Source: Candidatus Moraniibacteriota bacterium
Lineage (GTDB): Bacteria; Patescibacteriota; Minisyncoccia; Moranbacterales; UBA1568
Direction: 5' to 3'
Length of the DNA stretch: 33,603 bases
Assembly: GCA_013334245.1 (NCBI GenBank)
Contig: JAAXXZ010000013.1
Span: forward strand, 1-33,603
Shown here: in pieces, positions 17,839-27,339 of the stretch
Layout: every line of letters starts with the position of its first letter
Position numbering within the stretch: the stretch's first letter is position 1
Translations under genes and position numbers: made by a program
Notes under the pieces: generated by a model
Told to the model about the DNA's origin: nothing
The model's database searches: none
Seen by the model: only the letters and a program-made list of their open reading frames with translations

Positions 17839-19077
17839 CTATTGATCGAAATATTTCACCAACCCGGAAATGCCGACCATCTCCGTTTCCTCCCCGGTAC
17901 GTCTCTTCACTTCAGCCTCGCCCGATTCCGCTGACCGTTTTCCGATCACGACACGATACGGGATGCCCAACAGGTCGCTGTCGGCGAACTTCTCCCCCGC
18001 GCGTGCGTCCCGGTCGTCGTACAACACCTCGATCCCAGCTTCCGTAAGCGCCGTGTAGACCTGCTCCGCCTGTTCGTCCGCTCCGAGCGATATCAGATGC
18101 GCCTTGAACGGCGCCACCGATTCAGGCCATACGAGCCCCTTTTCGTCGGCGAACTTCTCGATGACGATTCCCATGAGACGGGTGATGCCGATTCCGTACG
18201 ACCCCAGAATGACCGGCTTCTGACTTCCGTCGTCGTCCTTGAAGTACAACCCGAGCTGTTCACTCTTCGTTCCGCCGAAACTGAAGATATTTCCGACCTC
18301 GACCGACTTCACCTCCTCGAGAGACTCGCGGCTTACTCCGAGCTGCGACATGACCTCGTCGGTCAATACCTCCTGGTTGATCGCGATATTTTTTGCCCGA
18401 TCAAGATAAATGACATCCTCCCCGACCTCGGAAACGGTTTGGAATTCGTGACTGAACTGCGTGAAGGCGCCGCCGGACGCGAACGTCAGGAACGTGGAAT
18501 CGCCCAGCCCGACCCGGTCGAACACCCGAAGGTATGCCTCTATGACCCGGTCGTAGAACGCCTTATGATCCTCTTCCGTCCGACTGTACGAATACAGGTC
18601 CTTCATGACGAACTCCCGGCCGCGCATGATTCCGGATTTCGCGCGAAGTTCGTTTCGCAGTTTCGTCTGGAACTGATATCCGTATACCGGAAGATCCCGA
18701 TAACTCGAGATATAGCCGCGCATCATGTCCGTTATCGGTTCCTCGTGCGACCAGCCGAAACCGACTTGACCGCCGCTCTTCAACTCGGACTTGAACCAGA
18801 CGTCGACGTTCCTATCATCCCAACGATCCGTCCGTTCCCACAGCTCCTTCCGCTGAAGCGACGTCATGATGAATTCCTGGCATTCCAAGTCATTCATTTC
18901 TTCGCGGACGATGTCCTTGATTTTCTCCATGACTCGCAGACCGAGAGGCATATAGGCATACACGCCGGCCATTTCCTTGTGGACGTACCCGGCACGGATC
19001 AGAAGCTGGGCATTCCGGCTCTCCTCGTCCTTCGGCGCCTCTCGGCGCGTTTTGGTGAATAACTGACTCTGTCTCAT
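17839..19077 (-). CDS. proS: Prolyl-tRNA synthetase, short form
   Basis: Class II motifs: GLRVMEKIKDIVREEM, TKLRNELRAKSGIMRGREFVMKDLYSY, GSYGIGITRLMGIVIEK; C-terminal anticodon-binding domain. 412 aa with no INS editing insertion. Confidence 0.93.
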   Translation of the reverse strand: MRQSQLFTKTRREAPKDEESRNAQLLIRAGYVHKEMAGVYAYMPLGLRVMEKIKDIVREEMNDLECQEFIMTSLQRKELWERTDRWDDRNVDVWFKSELKSGGQVGFGWSHEEPITDMMRGYISSYRDLPVYGYQFQTKLRNELRAKSGIMRGREFVMKDLYSYSRTEEDHKAFYDRVIEAYLRVFDRVGLGDSTFLTFASGGAFTQFSHEFQTVSEVGEDVIYLDRAKNIAINQEVLTDEVMSQLGVSRESLEEVKSVEVGNIFSFGGTKSEQLGLYFKDDDGSQKPVILGSYGIGITRLMGIVIEKFADEKGLVWPESVAPFKAHLISLGADEQAEQVYTALTEAGIEVLYDDRDARAGEKFADSDLLGIPYRVVIGKRSAESGEAEVKRRTGEETEMVGISGLVKYFDQ

Positions 19078-19135
19078 ACGTTTTTTCGGTTACGGGTTTG
19101 AGAACGGTATCCGTCACGTGTCGAAGTTCCCATCC

Positions 19136-19164
19136 ATCATACCCGAACGGGTATTCCGGGTCAA
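19136..19164 (-). promoter_or_regulatory. Sigma70-like promoter TTGACC-17-TATGAT for proS
   Basis: Minus-strand hexamers with 17-bp spacer, about 60 bp upstream of the proS ATG. Confidence 0.65.
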
Positions 19165-19187
19165 AAACCGCCCGGATATCCGGACGG
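19163..19187 (-). terminator. Rho-independent terminator downstream of the HtrA-like gene
   Basis: Minus strand: CCGtCCGG-ATAT-CCGGgCGG-TTTTTG. Confidence 0.7.
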
Positions 19188-19221
19188 CCGATTTGATACG
19201 TCGTTCAAGCTGAAATGCGGA

Positions 19222-20412
19222 TCAAAACTGGACGGGAACGTTCATTTCCTTATCGTTCCGAAGGACCAGCAACTGCGCGAACTCCCCCTTCGACAATCGG
19301 CCGATCGCGGCCGAGAGCGGATTGTCGAGATTGATCTCGGTTCCGTTCACTGCGATTACGATATCGCCATAGCGTAAGCCGGCCTTATCGGCAGCCGATC
19401 CTGAAAGGACGGAAAGACCCGTCTTGCCTGATGGCGAAAATATGAGTGCACCTCGATCCCGGGAAACGACCCCGTTTCCCGCCGACGATGCCTTTGTCAG
19501 GGTCAGGTAGTAAGCGCCGAGCGAGGCCCGATCCGAAAGCGAGCCGGAAGTGGCGAGCCGCAACGAATCCCGGACGACATTCGAAGGAAGCAGGAAGAAC
19601 TTGTCCTTGCCGTCAAGCTCGACATCGCCGAACAATCCGACCATCTCGCCCCGGAAATTGACCGCGGGTCCGCCCAGATACGGCTCAGGGTTGGCGAGAT
19701 CCATTTCGAACACCCCCTCCCACTTCTCGGAGGACGCGACCGTCTTTCCGGACAGATTGAACAGCTTGTTCCGATTGCTGAGCACGCCGATGGAAAACCG
19801 GTTCTGATATTCCTCGTAGGCGTTTCCTATCGCGACCAGTTTTTTTCCGGGAACGGAATCGTCCGAATTCGCAAGGGATATCGCCGGAAAGTCGTTTCCG
19901 TCGATACGGAAAAATGCCAGGTTCGTCAGCCGGTCATACCCGACGAACGAAGCCTCATGGCTCGATCCGTCGTGAAGCAGTGCATGAAATGCCGCGGTCG
20001 TCGTCAGCGGCGTCTGACCGGACGGACCAGCCTCCTCCGCGAACGGATCGCCATACGTCACGATCATCCCGTCATTGGTCAGGAGAACGCCGGTACGACT
20101 CTTTCCTTCCTGAAAAACCGCCCCGGTCGAGCCTTTGGGAACCGCGGAGATGATGTTCACGACCGCGGTCGCCGGCTGCGAGACGATGGTATCGACCGAG
20201 TCATCCTCACGCACGATCAGTTGTTCCTTACGTTCGATGACCGTCGTATTGCCGACGATATTGCGAAAGACGTCCATTCGCGAAATCGACGGGAACGAAG
20301 CGAGCAAGTACGGGATCGCGCGGTCACGGAAAAAAATGCCGCCGAGACCGCCGACCACGAATACGAATACGGAAAATGCCGCGAACAGGAGTATTTTCTT
20401 AGTCTTTGACAT
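19222..20412 (-). CDS. HtrA/DegP-like trypsin-fold protein with PDZ domain; predicted catalytically inactive
   Basis: N-terminal TM; collinear with DegP (GVLLTNDGMIVT, FVGYDRLTNLAFFRI, VAIGN, GGPAVNFRGEMVGL), PDZ (GLSVLSGSAADKAGLRYGDIVIAVNGTEI). Triad residues replaced. Confidence 0.85.
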   Translation of the reverse strand: MSKTKKILLFAAFSVFVFVVGGLGGIFFRDRAIPYLLASFPSISRMDVFRNIVGNTTVIERKEQLIVREDDSVDTIVSQPATAVVNIISAVPKGSTGAVFQEGKSRTGVLLTNDGMIVTYGDPFAEEAGPSGQTPLTTTAAFHALLHDGSSHEASFVGYDRLTNLAFFRIDGNDFPAISLANSDDSVPGKKLVAIGNAYEEYQNRFSIGVLSNRNKLFNLSGKTVASSEKWEGVFEMDLANPEPYLGGPAVNFRGEMVGLFGDVELDGKDKFFLLPSNVVRDSLRLATSGSLSDRASLGAYYLTLTKASSAGNGVVSRDRGALIFSPSGKTGLSVLSGSAADKAGLRYGDIVIAVNGTEINLDNPLSAAIGRLSKGEFAQLLVLRNDKEMNVPVQF

Positions 20413-20442
20413 ACCGGAACGGTTGATGACCTGCACCGGACG

Positions 20443-20471
20443 AGTGTACCAGACGACGGGGAATACGGCAA
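20443..20471 (-). promoter_or_regulatory. Sigma70-like promoter TTGCCG-17-TACACT upstream of the HtrA-like gene
   Basis: Hexamers with 17-bp spacer, 30 bp before ATG 20412. Confidence 0.5.
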
Positions 20472-20488
20472 GGGTCCGGGATTCGTCG

Positions 20489-21244
20489 TCAGACCTGGAT
20501 CCGCCAGGGCGACGTCGCCAAAAGAAGTCCGATAAGGGCGATAAACACGGAAAGATACATGAGTGTCCTTTTCCGCGAAATGGTTCCGAGAAACAGCGAG
20601 TTCGCCATATCCCACAATATGAAGAAGGACATGAGCGAGACGACCCCGGTCGCGAGATATCCGAACGGCCAGAACGAGATCGTCCATGAAATCTCTCCGA
20701 CCCCGAACGCGACGATGGAGGAATACAACGCCACCCTCCGCTTGTCGCCGTGCAGGGTGGAAGAAAGCGTCTGATATGCCGCGCCGAACGATCCGATGGC
20801 GAACGCGAACACGAGCGTCGAAAGGGGGACGGAAAAGTTCAGGTAAAAACCGAATGCCGCCGCGTAAAAGAAGAACAGTGCGGAAAGCATGGCTACCGAG
20901 AGCATGGAACGGGCCGTCCTATCTTTCGGCGCGAACCGGAGCCGATACAGCGCTAGGAACGCGACATAATACATGCCGGACGCAAGTACGGAAAAGACCG
21001 TTTTCTCTCCCGCATCGTCGACAAGCGACAAAACCGCCGGAGCCGAGAACGAAAGCAAGAGGGGGATAAAGCTGTTCCGCAGGCGTTTCGTTATCTTTTT
21101 CGCAGAAACGAGGGATAAGACCGCAAGCAAGGCCGCGGAAAAGACGTACCCGACCCAGAAAAGGTCATATTCGCGGGCCGCGACGAACTGCATCCCGAGG
21201 AAGAACGCGACCGACCAGAAAAAAATGGTGAAATGGAAGATCAT
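20489..21244 (-). CDS. Multi-TM integral membrane protein of unknown function
   Basis: About eight hydrophobic helices from MIFHFTIFFWSVAFFLGMQFVAA; ATG 21244 chosen. Confidence 0.75.
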   Translation of the reverse strand: MIFHFTIFFWSVAFFLGMQFVAAREYDLFWVGYVFSAALLAVLSLVSAKKITKRLRNSFIPLLLSFSAPAVLSLVDDAGEKTVFSVLASGMYYVAFLALYRLRFAPKDRTARSMLSVAMLSALFFFYAAAFGFYLNFSVPLSTLVFAFAIGSFGAAYQTLSSTLHGDKRRVALYSSIVAFGVGEISWTISFWPFGYLATGVVSLMSFFILWDMANSLFLGTISRKRTLMYLSVFIALIGLLLATSPWRIQV

Positions 21245-21275
21245 ACCGGAAGTCGTGACTGATGCCAGCGTACCA

Positions 21276-21314
21276 GGGAGTGACCCGGCAGGCAAGCCGG
21301 GATGTGGCACTCCC
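21276..21314. other. Nested hairpin between clpB and the downstream membrane gene
   Basis: GGGAGTG ac CCGGC aggcaa GCCGG gatgtgg CACTCCC: two coaxial stems of 7 and 5 bp. Confidence 0.6.
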
Positions 21315-21401
21315 ATGATTCGCGCATTTCATCGTCATCGCGAAAACCCGCGCTCCCGTCCTCGGCGACACGTCGAAGCAAATCAGCAACATCCGTCACA
21401 T

Positions 21402-24047
21402 TCATGACTTCCGTTTCTTCCGCTTTTCTCCTGCTCCGAACGTGAATCCGTCTTTGCCGGCATCGACGGAAATTCCGGCGGCAGGAACCTTACCTTCGAT
21501 GACGGAAAGGGCGAGCGGATCGAGAATATCGCCCTGTATGACCCGCTTGAGCGGTCGGGCCCCGTAGAACGGATCGAATCCCCTTTCGGCAAGACGTTTC
21601 CGAGCCGCCTCGGTGAACGTGACGACGATGTCTTTCATGCCGAGCCGGTCCGTCACTTTGGCAAGCTCGAGGTCGACGATATGGCGAATGACATCCCGTG
21701 ACAAAGGATGGAAGATGACGATCTCATCGATACGGTTCAGGAACTCGGGACGGAAGGTTTCCCGAAGACTCTTCATGACTCTGTCGCGGATCGACTCCTC
21801 CGATAATTCCTCATCGCCCGCCTTCGGCCTTTTTTCACTGAACCCGAGCCGCTCCGCGCGGGCGAGCGTCTCGGATCCCACGTTCGACGTCATGATGATG
21901 ACCGTATTCTTGAAGGAGACCGTCCGCCCCTTCGCATCGGTCAGTCGTCCGTCGTCGAGGATCTGCAGCAGTATATTGAAGACGTCCGGATGCGCTTTTT
22001 CGATCTCGTCGAAGAGAACGACCGCATACGGTCGACGACGAACCTTTTCGGTCAGCTGCCCGCCTTCGTCGTATCCCACGTAACCCGGTGGCGAACCGAT
22101 GAGTTTCGCCGTGGAATGGGATTCCATGAACTCGCTCATATCGACGCGGACGAGCGACTTCTCGTCGTCAAACATGAAGCCGGCGAGTGCCTTGGCAAGC
22201 TCCGTCTTCCCGACGCCGGTCGTCCCGAGGAAAATGAACGATCCGATCGGGCGCCCCTCTTCCGACAGACCCGCTCGGGAACGCCGTATCGCGTTCGAGA
22301 CCGCCGCGATCGCCTCGTCCTGTCCCACGACCCGTTTCTTCAGTTCCGTTTCCATGTGCACGAGCTTCTTGGCCTCGGTCTCGAGCATCTTGGACACCGG
22401 TACGCCGGTCCACTTCGAGACGACCGCGGCGATATCCTCCTCCGTGATTTCCTCCTTGAGGATCGAGCCGGCCTGCTGCAGTTTCGACAGCTTTTTCTCC
22501 TCCGCGGAGAGCTCCTTCTGGATCTCCGGAATCTTGCCGTACCGTATCTCTGCCACCAGATCGAGCTCGCCACGGCGTTCGGCCATCTCTGCCTCGGACT
22601 TCAGGCGATCGATCTCCGCCTTGTGCGAGCGCAGTCCCGCGATCAAATCGCGTTCCCCCTTCCACTGGAGCGAGAGTTTCCCGGACGCTTCACGCAGGTC
22701 CGCAAGTTCACGATCGATTTCCACGGCCTTCCTTTTGGAACGATCATCCATATCCTTCTCAAGCGCGCGTTTCTCGATCTCGAGCCGACGGACATTGCGT
22801 TCCAAAGCGTCGAGCTCCGTCGGCAACGAGTCGATTTCCATGCGCCGCAGGGACGCGGCTTCGTCTATGAGATCGATCGCCTTGTCCGGAAGGAACCGGT
22901 CGCTGATGTAGCGCCGCGACAGCCGCACGGCCGCCACCACCGCGTCGTCCGTGATCCGGACGCCGTGATGCAGCTCGTACTTCTCCTTGATGCCCCGCAG
23001 GATCGCAATCGCGTCCTCCTCGGAAGGTTCCGAGACGAAGACCGGCTGGAACCGCCGCTCGAACGCGGCGTCCTTCTCGATGTATTTCTGGTATTCCTTG
23101 AGGGTCGTCGCGCCGATGGTCCGAAGCTTTCCGCGGGCAAGCGCCGGTTTCAACATGTTGGACGCGTCAAGCGCGCCATCGGTAGCACCGGCACCGACCA
23201 GCGTATGGATCTCGTCGATAAACAGGATGAACCGGTCCGCCGAGCGCTCCACCTCCTTCAACACCGACTTGAGCCGCTCCTCGAACTCGCCTCGGAACTT
23301 CGCCCCGGCAAGCAGCGAACCGAGATCGAGCGAGATGATTTCGCGCCCCTTCAGACTCTCGGGCACGTCACCCGAGACGATCCGCTGAGCCAGCCCTTCC
23401 GCGATCGCGGTCTTGCCGGTTCCGGCCTCGCCGATCAGCACCGGATTGTTTTTCGTCCGGCGGGACAGCACCTGCATGACGCGACGTATCTCCTCGTCCC
23501 GTCCGATGACCGGATCGAGCTTCTCTTCCCTCGCAAGCTTCGTCATGTTGACGGCATACTTGTCGAGCGCCTGATAGGACGACTCGGGCGTATCACTTTC
23601 GACCCGGGCCCCTCCACGGATTCCCGATAGTGCCTGAAGGACCTGATCGTAATCCGCGCCGTGCCTAAAGAGGATATCTCTCGAATCTCCCGGTATCGAC
23701 AGGAGCGCCAGCAACAGATGTTCCGTCGAAAGGTACGAGTCGCCGAGCTTCTTCATCTCCCGATCCGCCTCGTCGAACACTTTCGCGAGTACCGGCGAGA
23801 GATACAGTTGCGTCTGTCCGGTAGAGCCCTTCGGAAACGCGTCGATCGCATCAAGCGTCGCGCCCTTGATCGCGTCGAGATCCGCGCCGGACTGGGCAAG
23901 CGCCCCCGGCACGATCGAATCCTCCTGCAACAGAAGCGCGTACAGGAGATGCTCGGGACGGAATTCCGTATTCCCACGCGACAAAGCGTTTTCCTGCGAA
24001 TGTCGTACGGCCTCCTGACTTTTCTGGGTAAAATTGTTGATATTCAT
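21402..24047 (-). CDS. clpB: ATP-dependent chaperone ClpB
   Basis: Clp N-domain, D1 GEAGTGKTA / LFIDEIH, coiled-coil M-domain, D2 GTTGVGKTE / [13 protein letters not shown], pore loop [13 protein letters not shown]. Confidence 0.95.
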   Translation of the reverse strand: MNINNFTQKSQEAVRHSQENALSRGNTEFRPEHLLYALLLQEDSIVPGALAQSGADLDAIKGATLDAIDAFPKGSTGQTQLYLSPVLAKVFDEADREMKKLGDSYLSTEHLLLALLSIPGDSRDILFRHGADYDQVLQALSGIRGGARVESDTPESSYQALDKYAVNMTKLAREEKLDPVIGRDEEIRRVMQVLSRRTKNNPVLIGEAGTGKTAIAEGLAQRIVSGDVPESLKGREIISLDLGSLLAGAKFRGEFEERLKSVLKEVERSADRFILFIDEIHTLVGAGATDGALDASNMLKPALARGKLRTIGATTLKEYQKYIEKDAAFERRFQPVFVSEPSEEDAIAILRGIKEKYELHHGVRITDDAVVAAVRLSRRYISDRFLPDKAIDLIDEAASLRRMEIDSLPTELDALERNVRRLEIEKRALEKDMDDRSKRKAVEIDRELADLREASGKLSLQWKGERDLIAGLRSHKAEIDRLKSEAEMAERRGELDLVAEIRYGKIPEIQKELSAEEKKLSKLQQAGSILKEEITEEDIAAVVSKWTGVPVSKMLETEAKKLVHMETELKKRVVGQDEAIAAVSNAIRRSRAGLSEEGRPIGSFIFLGTTGVGKTELAKALAGFMFDDEKSLVRVDMSEFMESHSTAKLIGSPPGYVGYDEGGQLTEKVRRRPYAVVLFDEIEKAHPDVFNILLQILDDGRLTDAKGRTVSFKNTVIIMTSNVGSETLARAERLGFSEKRPKAGDEELSEESIRDRVMKSLRETFRPEFLNRIDEIVIFHPLSRDVIRHIVDLELAKVTDRLGMKDIVVTFTEAARKRLAERGFDPFYGARPLKRVIQGDILDPLALSVIEGKVPAAGISVDAGKDGFTFGAGEKRKKRKS

Positions 24048-24135
24048 AGTTTTGAATAAGGAATTAAGAATATGGAATAGTGCCTGATCGGAACCGCCTG
24101 ATTCTTTATTCTTGATTCTTTATTCTTCCGTACTC

Positions 24136-24164
24136 AATGTACACCCGAATCAAAAAATTAGCAA
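24136..24164 (-). promoter_or_regulatory. Putative clpB promoter TTGCTA-17-TACATT overlapping CIRCE
   Basis: Minus-strand hexamers, spacer 24142-24158 = 17 bp; the -35 lies inside the CIRCE half-site. Confidence 0.5.
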
Positions 24165-24184
24165 TCTCGGCACGAGAGTGCTAA
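24158..24184. promoter_or_regulatory. CIRCE operator (HrcA-binding site)
   Basis: TTAGCAATC-TCGGCACGA-GAGTGCTAA: 9-9-9 architecture, one mismatch to TTAGCACTC-N9-GAGTGCTAA, about 110 bp upstream of clpB. Confidence 0.9.
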
Positions 24185-24208
24185 TTGAAGATGGCTTATA
24201 AATGGCGT

Positions 24209-25474
24209 TTATTCCTTCCGAATAGCCTCCATCGGAGAAAGACGGGCTGCGCGAACCGCAGGGGAAAGACCGAACAGGATGCCGACCGCGATGGAAAAGC
24301 CCGCCCCGAGAAGCAGTGACTGAGGGGAAAGCACAAGCGAGACCGCGAATCCGGCCCTGCCGAGAAAAAACGAGGCAAGCCAGGAAAAACCTACGCCGAG
24401 CACTATCCCTATCGCCCCGCCGAGACCGGTGATGATAAGTGCCTCGACGAGGAACTGCGAAAGGATATCCGACGACTTCGCCCCGAGCGCCTTGCGCAGG
24501 CCGATCTCTCCGGTTCGCTCGGCGACGGAAACGTACATGACGTTCATGATGCCGACCCCTCCCACGACGAGCGATATGGACGTCAGCGCGATGAGCAGGA
24601 CACTGATCGTCCCGACGACATCCCCGAGCATCTTCTGCGCCTCGCGCGTCGAAGTGACCGCGAAATCATCGCGGGAAGGATCGGAGATGTCGTGTTCACG
24701 ACGCAGGGTTCTCGTGATGAGATCGACCGTCTCCGTCTCACGGGACGGATCGGCCATCCGGACCGAGATCATCTGTACGTGATCCACGCCGAGAACCTTT
24801 TTCTGAAGCGTCTGCACCGGAACGTACGCCATCGCATCGAGATCGAAGAACGCGGCCGATCCGCGTTTCGCGAGGACACCGATGACACGGTATCGCTCAC
24901 CGCGGATCGTGATCTGCTCCCCCACCGCATCGCGATCCCCGAAGAACGTCTCCTTGACCCCGCTCCCCAGCACCACGACTCGGGCAAGACTGTCATCCTC
25001 TTCGGCGCCGAAAAAACGGCCCGTCGCCAGTTTGGCGTTCGTGTCGACGGACATCTCGTCCGGTCCGGTCCCGAAAAGCATGACCTGCTTCCCGACCGAA
25101 CCGTAGGTCGCGCGCTCTTGACCGATGATTCCGGCATAGGACGCCTTCACGTTCGGCAACCTGTCTATCTTCTTCTCATCCGCGATAGTAAGCGTCGTGA
25201 TCTGTATGCCCTGCGCCAACCCTCCCGAGTTCTCGGTCGAGGTTTTTCCGGTATTCGGAACCTTCACCTCTATCTGGATGAGATCGCTCCCGAACGTCTC
25301 CACCATGCCGACGATATATCGTTTCACTCCGTCACCGAGAGACATGATCACGACGACCGCAAACACCCCGATAACCACCCCGAGCAGCGCGAACGCCGTC
25401 CGAGCCTTGTGCGTGCGTATCGTCCTGACCGCGAAGAGGAGCGGCCTGAGATAGGTTCTGGCGGGTATTCGCAT
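24209..25474 (-). CDS. MacB/FtsX-like ABC transporter permease
   Basis: AVRTIRTHKARTAFALLGVVIGVFAVVVIMSLGDGVKRYI...; C-terminal GGVGIMNVMYVSVAERTGEIGLRKALGAKSSDILSQFLVEA. Confidence 0.93.
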   Translation of the reverse strand: MRIPARTYLRPLLFAVRTIRTHKARTAFALLGVVIGVFAVVVIMSLGDGVKRYIVGMVETFGSDLIQIEVKVPNTGKTSTENSGGLAQGIQITTLTIADEKKIDRLPNVKASYAGIIGQERATYGSVGKQVMLFGTGPDEMSVDTNAKLATGRFFGAEEDDSLARVVVLGSGVKETFFGDRDAVGEQITIRGERYRVIGVLAKRGSAAFFDLDAMAYVPVQTLQKKVLGVDHVQMISVRMADPSRETETVDLITRTLRREHDISDPSRDDFAVTSTREAQKMLGDVVGTISVLLIALTSISLVVGGVGIMNVMYVSVAERTGEIGLRKALGAKSSDILSQFLVEALIITGLGGAIGIVLGVGFSWLASFFLGRAGFAVSLVLSPQSLLLGAGFSIAVGILFGLSPAVRAARLSPMEAIRKE

Positions 25475-25484
25475 GATCGGGAAA

Positions 25485-26399
25485 TCAGGAAGAGGGAACA
25501 TCCGGGGAAGCCGGATCCGTACGGTGTTCCACACGGAAACGGCGAAGTCCGGGAAGAATGGAACGCGACACGATCCGGACGAAAATCAGGACGATCATGA
25601 TCGTCGCGGAAAGCGCGTAAATCACACGCATCCAGCCCTCCCTTGAATCGGTCCCGCTCATAAATCCGTGCAGAAGAAAAAGCGGGTATGCGGCAAAACT
25701 CGCATAATGCACGATCCGCCATGTCTTCGGCGGCATCTTCGAACGGTATTCCGCGGTGACGACCAGCAATACGATGAGATAAAACGCGACGATACCGAAC
25801 GCGATAGGAAGACGCAGATCGAACCCGGTCGCGGATACGGCGCCCTCGCGCGCGAAATGGAACGGGACCAGCGTGTCGAAAAATGACAATCCGAAGGCGC
25901 GATCAAACAACAGGCTCGCGAAGTGCGCTATGACCGCGAAAACGGACAGTATCGAAATCGTCCGATGAAACTCATACGCATCCGCCCCCGAAAATACCTT
26001 CTGAAAGGCTCTCGAACTGATGACGAGGCCGAACGCTGAAGACGCGGTCAGAAGGATGAACGCGAGTATGCCTGCCGCCCGGGAGAAAAACCAGGGGAAC
26101 TGCTCCGGCTTCCCGAGAATACCCGGATCGGAAAAATCCGACGCTTGCGGAATACGATCATCGGCATCCAAAGGGTCGGTGCCATTGATGACCTCTTGCC
26201 CGTCCGAGATGCCGTCACCGTCGGTATCCGCGTTGTTCGGATCCGTAAGGTACGTCGTAACCTCGCCTTCATCCGTAAGCCCGTCCGCATCGGTATCCTT
26301 CACCGCGGCGAAAACGGTGGAGGCGAGGGAGAAAAACACCGCGAGAAACAACGCGGCCACGAACGAAACCCTGACGAGACGATCAGTTTTTTTCATCAT
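25485..26399 (-). CDS. Signal peptide + thrombospondin-type-3-like Ca-binding repeats fused to ferric-reductase-like heme membrane domain
   Basis: DTDADGLTDEGEVTTYLTDPNNADTDGDGISDGQE; then about six TM helices with HRTISILSVFAVIAH and HYASFAAYPLFLLH. Confidence 0.8.
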   Translation of the reverse strand: MMKKTDRLVRVSFVAALFLAVFFSLASTVFAAVKDTDADGLTDEGEVTTYLTDPNNADTDGDGISDGQEVINGTDPLDADDRIPQASDFSDPGILGKPEQFPWFFSRAAGILAFILLTASSAFGLVISSRAFQKVFSGADAYEFHRTISILSVFAVIAHFASLLFDRAFGLSFFDTLVPFHFAREGAVSATGFDLRLPIAFGIVAFYLIVLLVVTAEYRSKMPPKTWRIVHYASFAAYPLFLLHGFMSGTDSREGWMRVIYALSATIMIVLIFVRIVSRSILPGLRRFRVEHRTDPASPDVPSS

Positions 26400-27339
26400 A
26401 CATATGGGGTTTCATGTATTCATTATACACCGTTTTCCCGTCCGACATAGTCATGAAAACGGCGGCACGACGATTCGTCGCGAAATCCAGTCCCCGTTCC
26501 CGTCCAAGGATACAGACGGTCTTCGCGATCACTTCCGCACGCGATACGGTCGCACCGACGACCGTCACGGATACCAGGTCGGTCCTGGCGCTGTTCCCGG
26601 TCCGCGGATCGATAAGATGATGTCGCGCCTCCCCCTCGACCGACCATCTCCGCCGATCCGTTCCAGATGTCGCCACCGCCATATCGTGGAGCGTAAGTAG
26701 GGCAGCTCTTCCCATTTCACCCGAAGGCTTGGCTATGTCGATTCCCCAAAAATCGTATCCGTTTTCAAGATCCGCCCCCGAAGCGTAGATATCGCCTCCC
26801 GCATCGACAAGAAAATCGGTATTCCCCCGCTCGCGCAGCATCCGGACGACCTTGTCGACCGCATACCCCTTCGCGATGCCGCCCAGGTCGATCCGGAGAT
26901 CGACCGGTTTTCGGACGACGCCGGATCCCGAATCGATGACCAGTTCACCGAACCCCGAATGACGTCCGACGTCGACCCTCGACGGTACGCCGAACGATGC
27001 CGTATCGAAACTGCCGGCATACCCCGACGATTCCAGGCATTCCAGAACGGATGGGTCGAATATTCCACCGGTCTCATCATGGAGCGAGACACTCTCGGCA
27101 AGGATATGCGCCATCTCGGACGACACCCGCATTTCCGAGGACCCGTTCAAGACCGAAAGTTCGCTATCCGGACGGAAACGACTGAATCGCGTTTCCACGT
27201 CCCGAAACACCGCGAACGAATCCTCGAGATCCCTCTTGAGATCGGCCTCACTCCTCGTTTCCGACACGATCTTCACGAAGATATCGGTTCGCATGATTTC
27301 CCCCGAAACCTCGCGTTCGACCGACCTAAACGCCTTCAT
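26383..27339 (-). CDS. apbE: FAD:protein FMN transferase (ApbE family)
   Basis: DLGGIAKGYAVDKVV, FLVDAGGDIYASG, VATSGTDRRRWSVEGEARHHLIDPRTG. ATG at 27339; C-terminus overlaps the 25485..26399 start. Confidence 0.93.
   Translation of the reverse strand: MKAFRSVEREVSGEIMRTDIFVKIVSETRSEADLKRDLEDSFAVFRDVETRFSRFRPDSELSVLNGSSEMRVSSEMAHILAESVSLHDETGGIFDPSVLECLESSGYAGSFDTASFGVPSRVDVGRHSGFGELVIDSGSGVVRKPVDLRIDLGGIAKGYAVDKVVRMLRERGNTDFLVDAGGDIYASGADLENGYDFWGIDIAKPSGEMGRAALLTLHDMAVATSGTDRRRWSVEGEARHHLIDPRTGNSARTDLVSVTVVGATVSRAEVIAKTVCILGRERGLDFATNRRAAVFMTMSDGKTVYNEYMKPHMYDEKN

Noticed and set aside
18097-19062. 321-aa + strand ORF
   Set aside because: Antisense of proS, no independent start signals.
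21990-23630. 546-aa + strand ORF opposite clpB
   Set aside because: Shadow ORF created by GC-rich codon bias; the minus strand has full ClpB homology and the + product is low-complexity Arg/His/Asp-rich.
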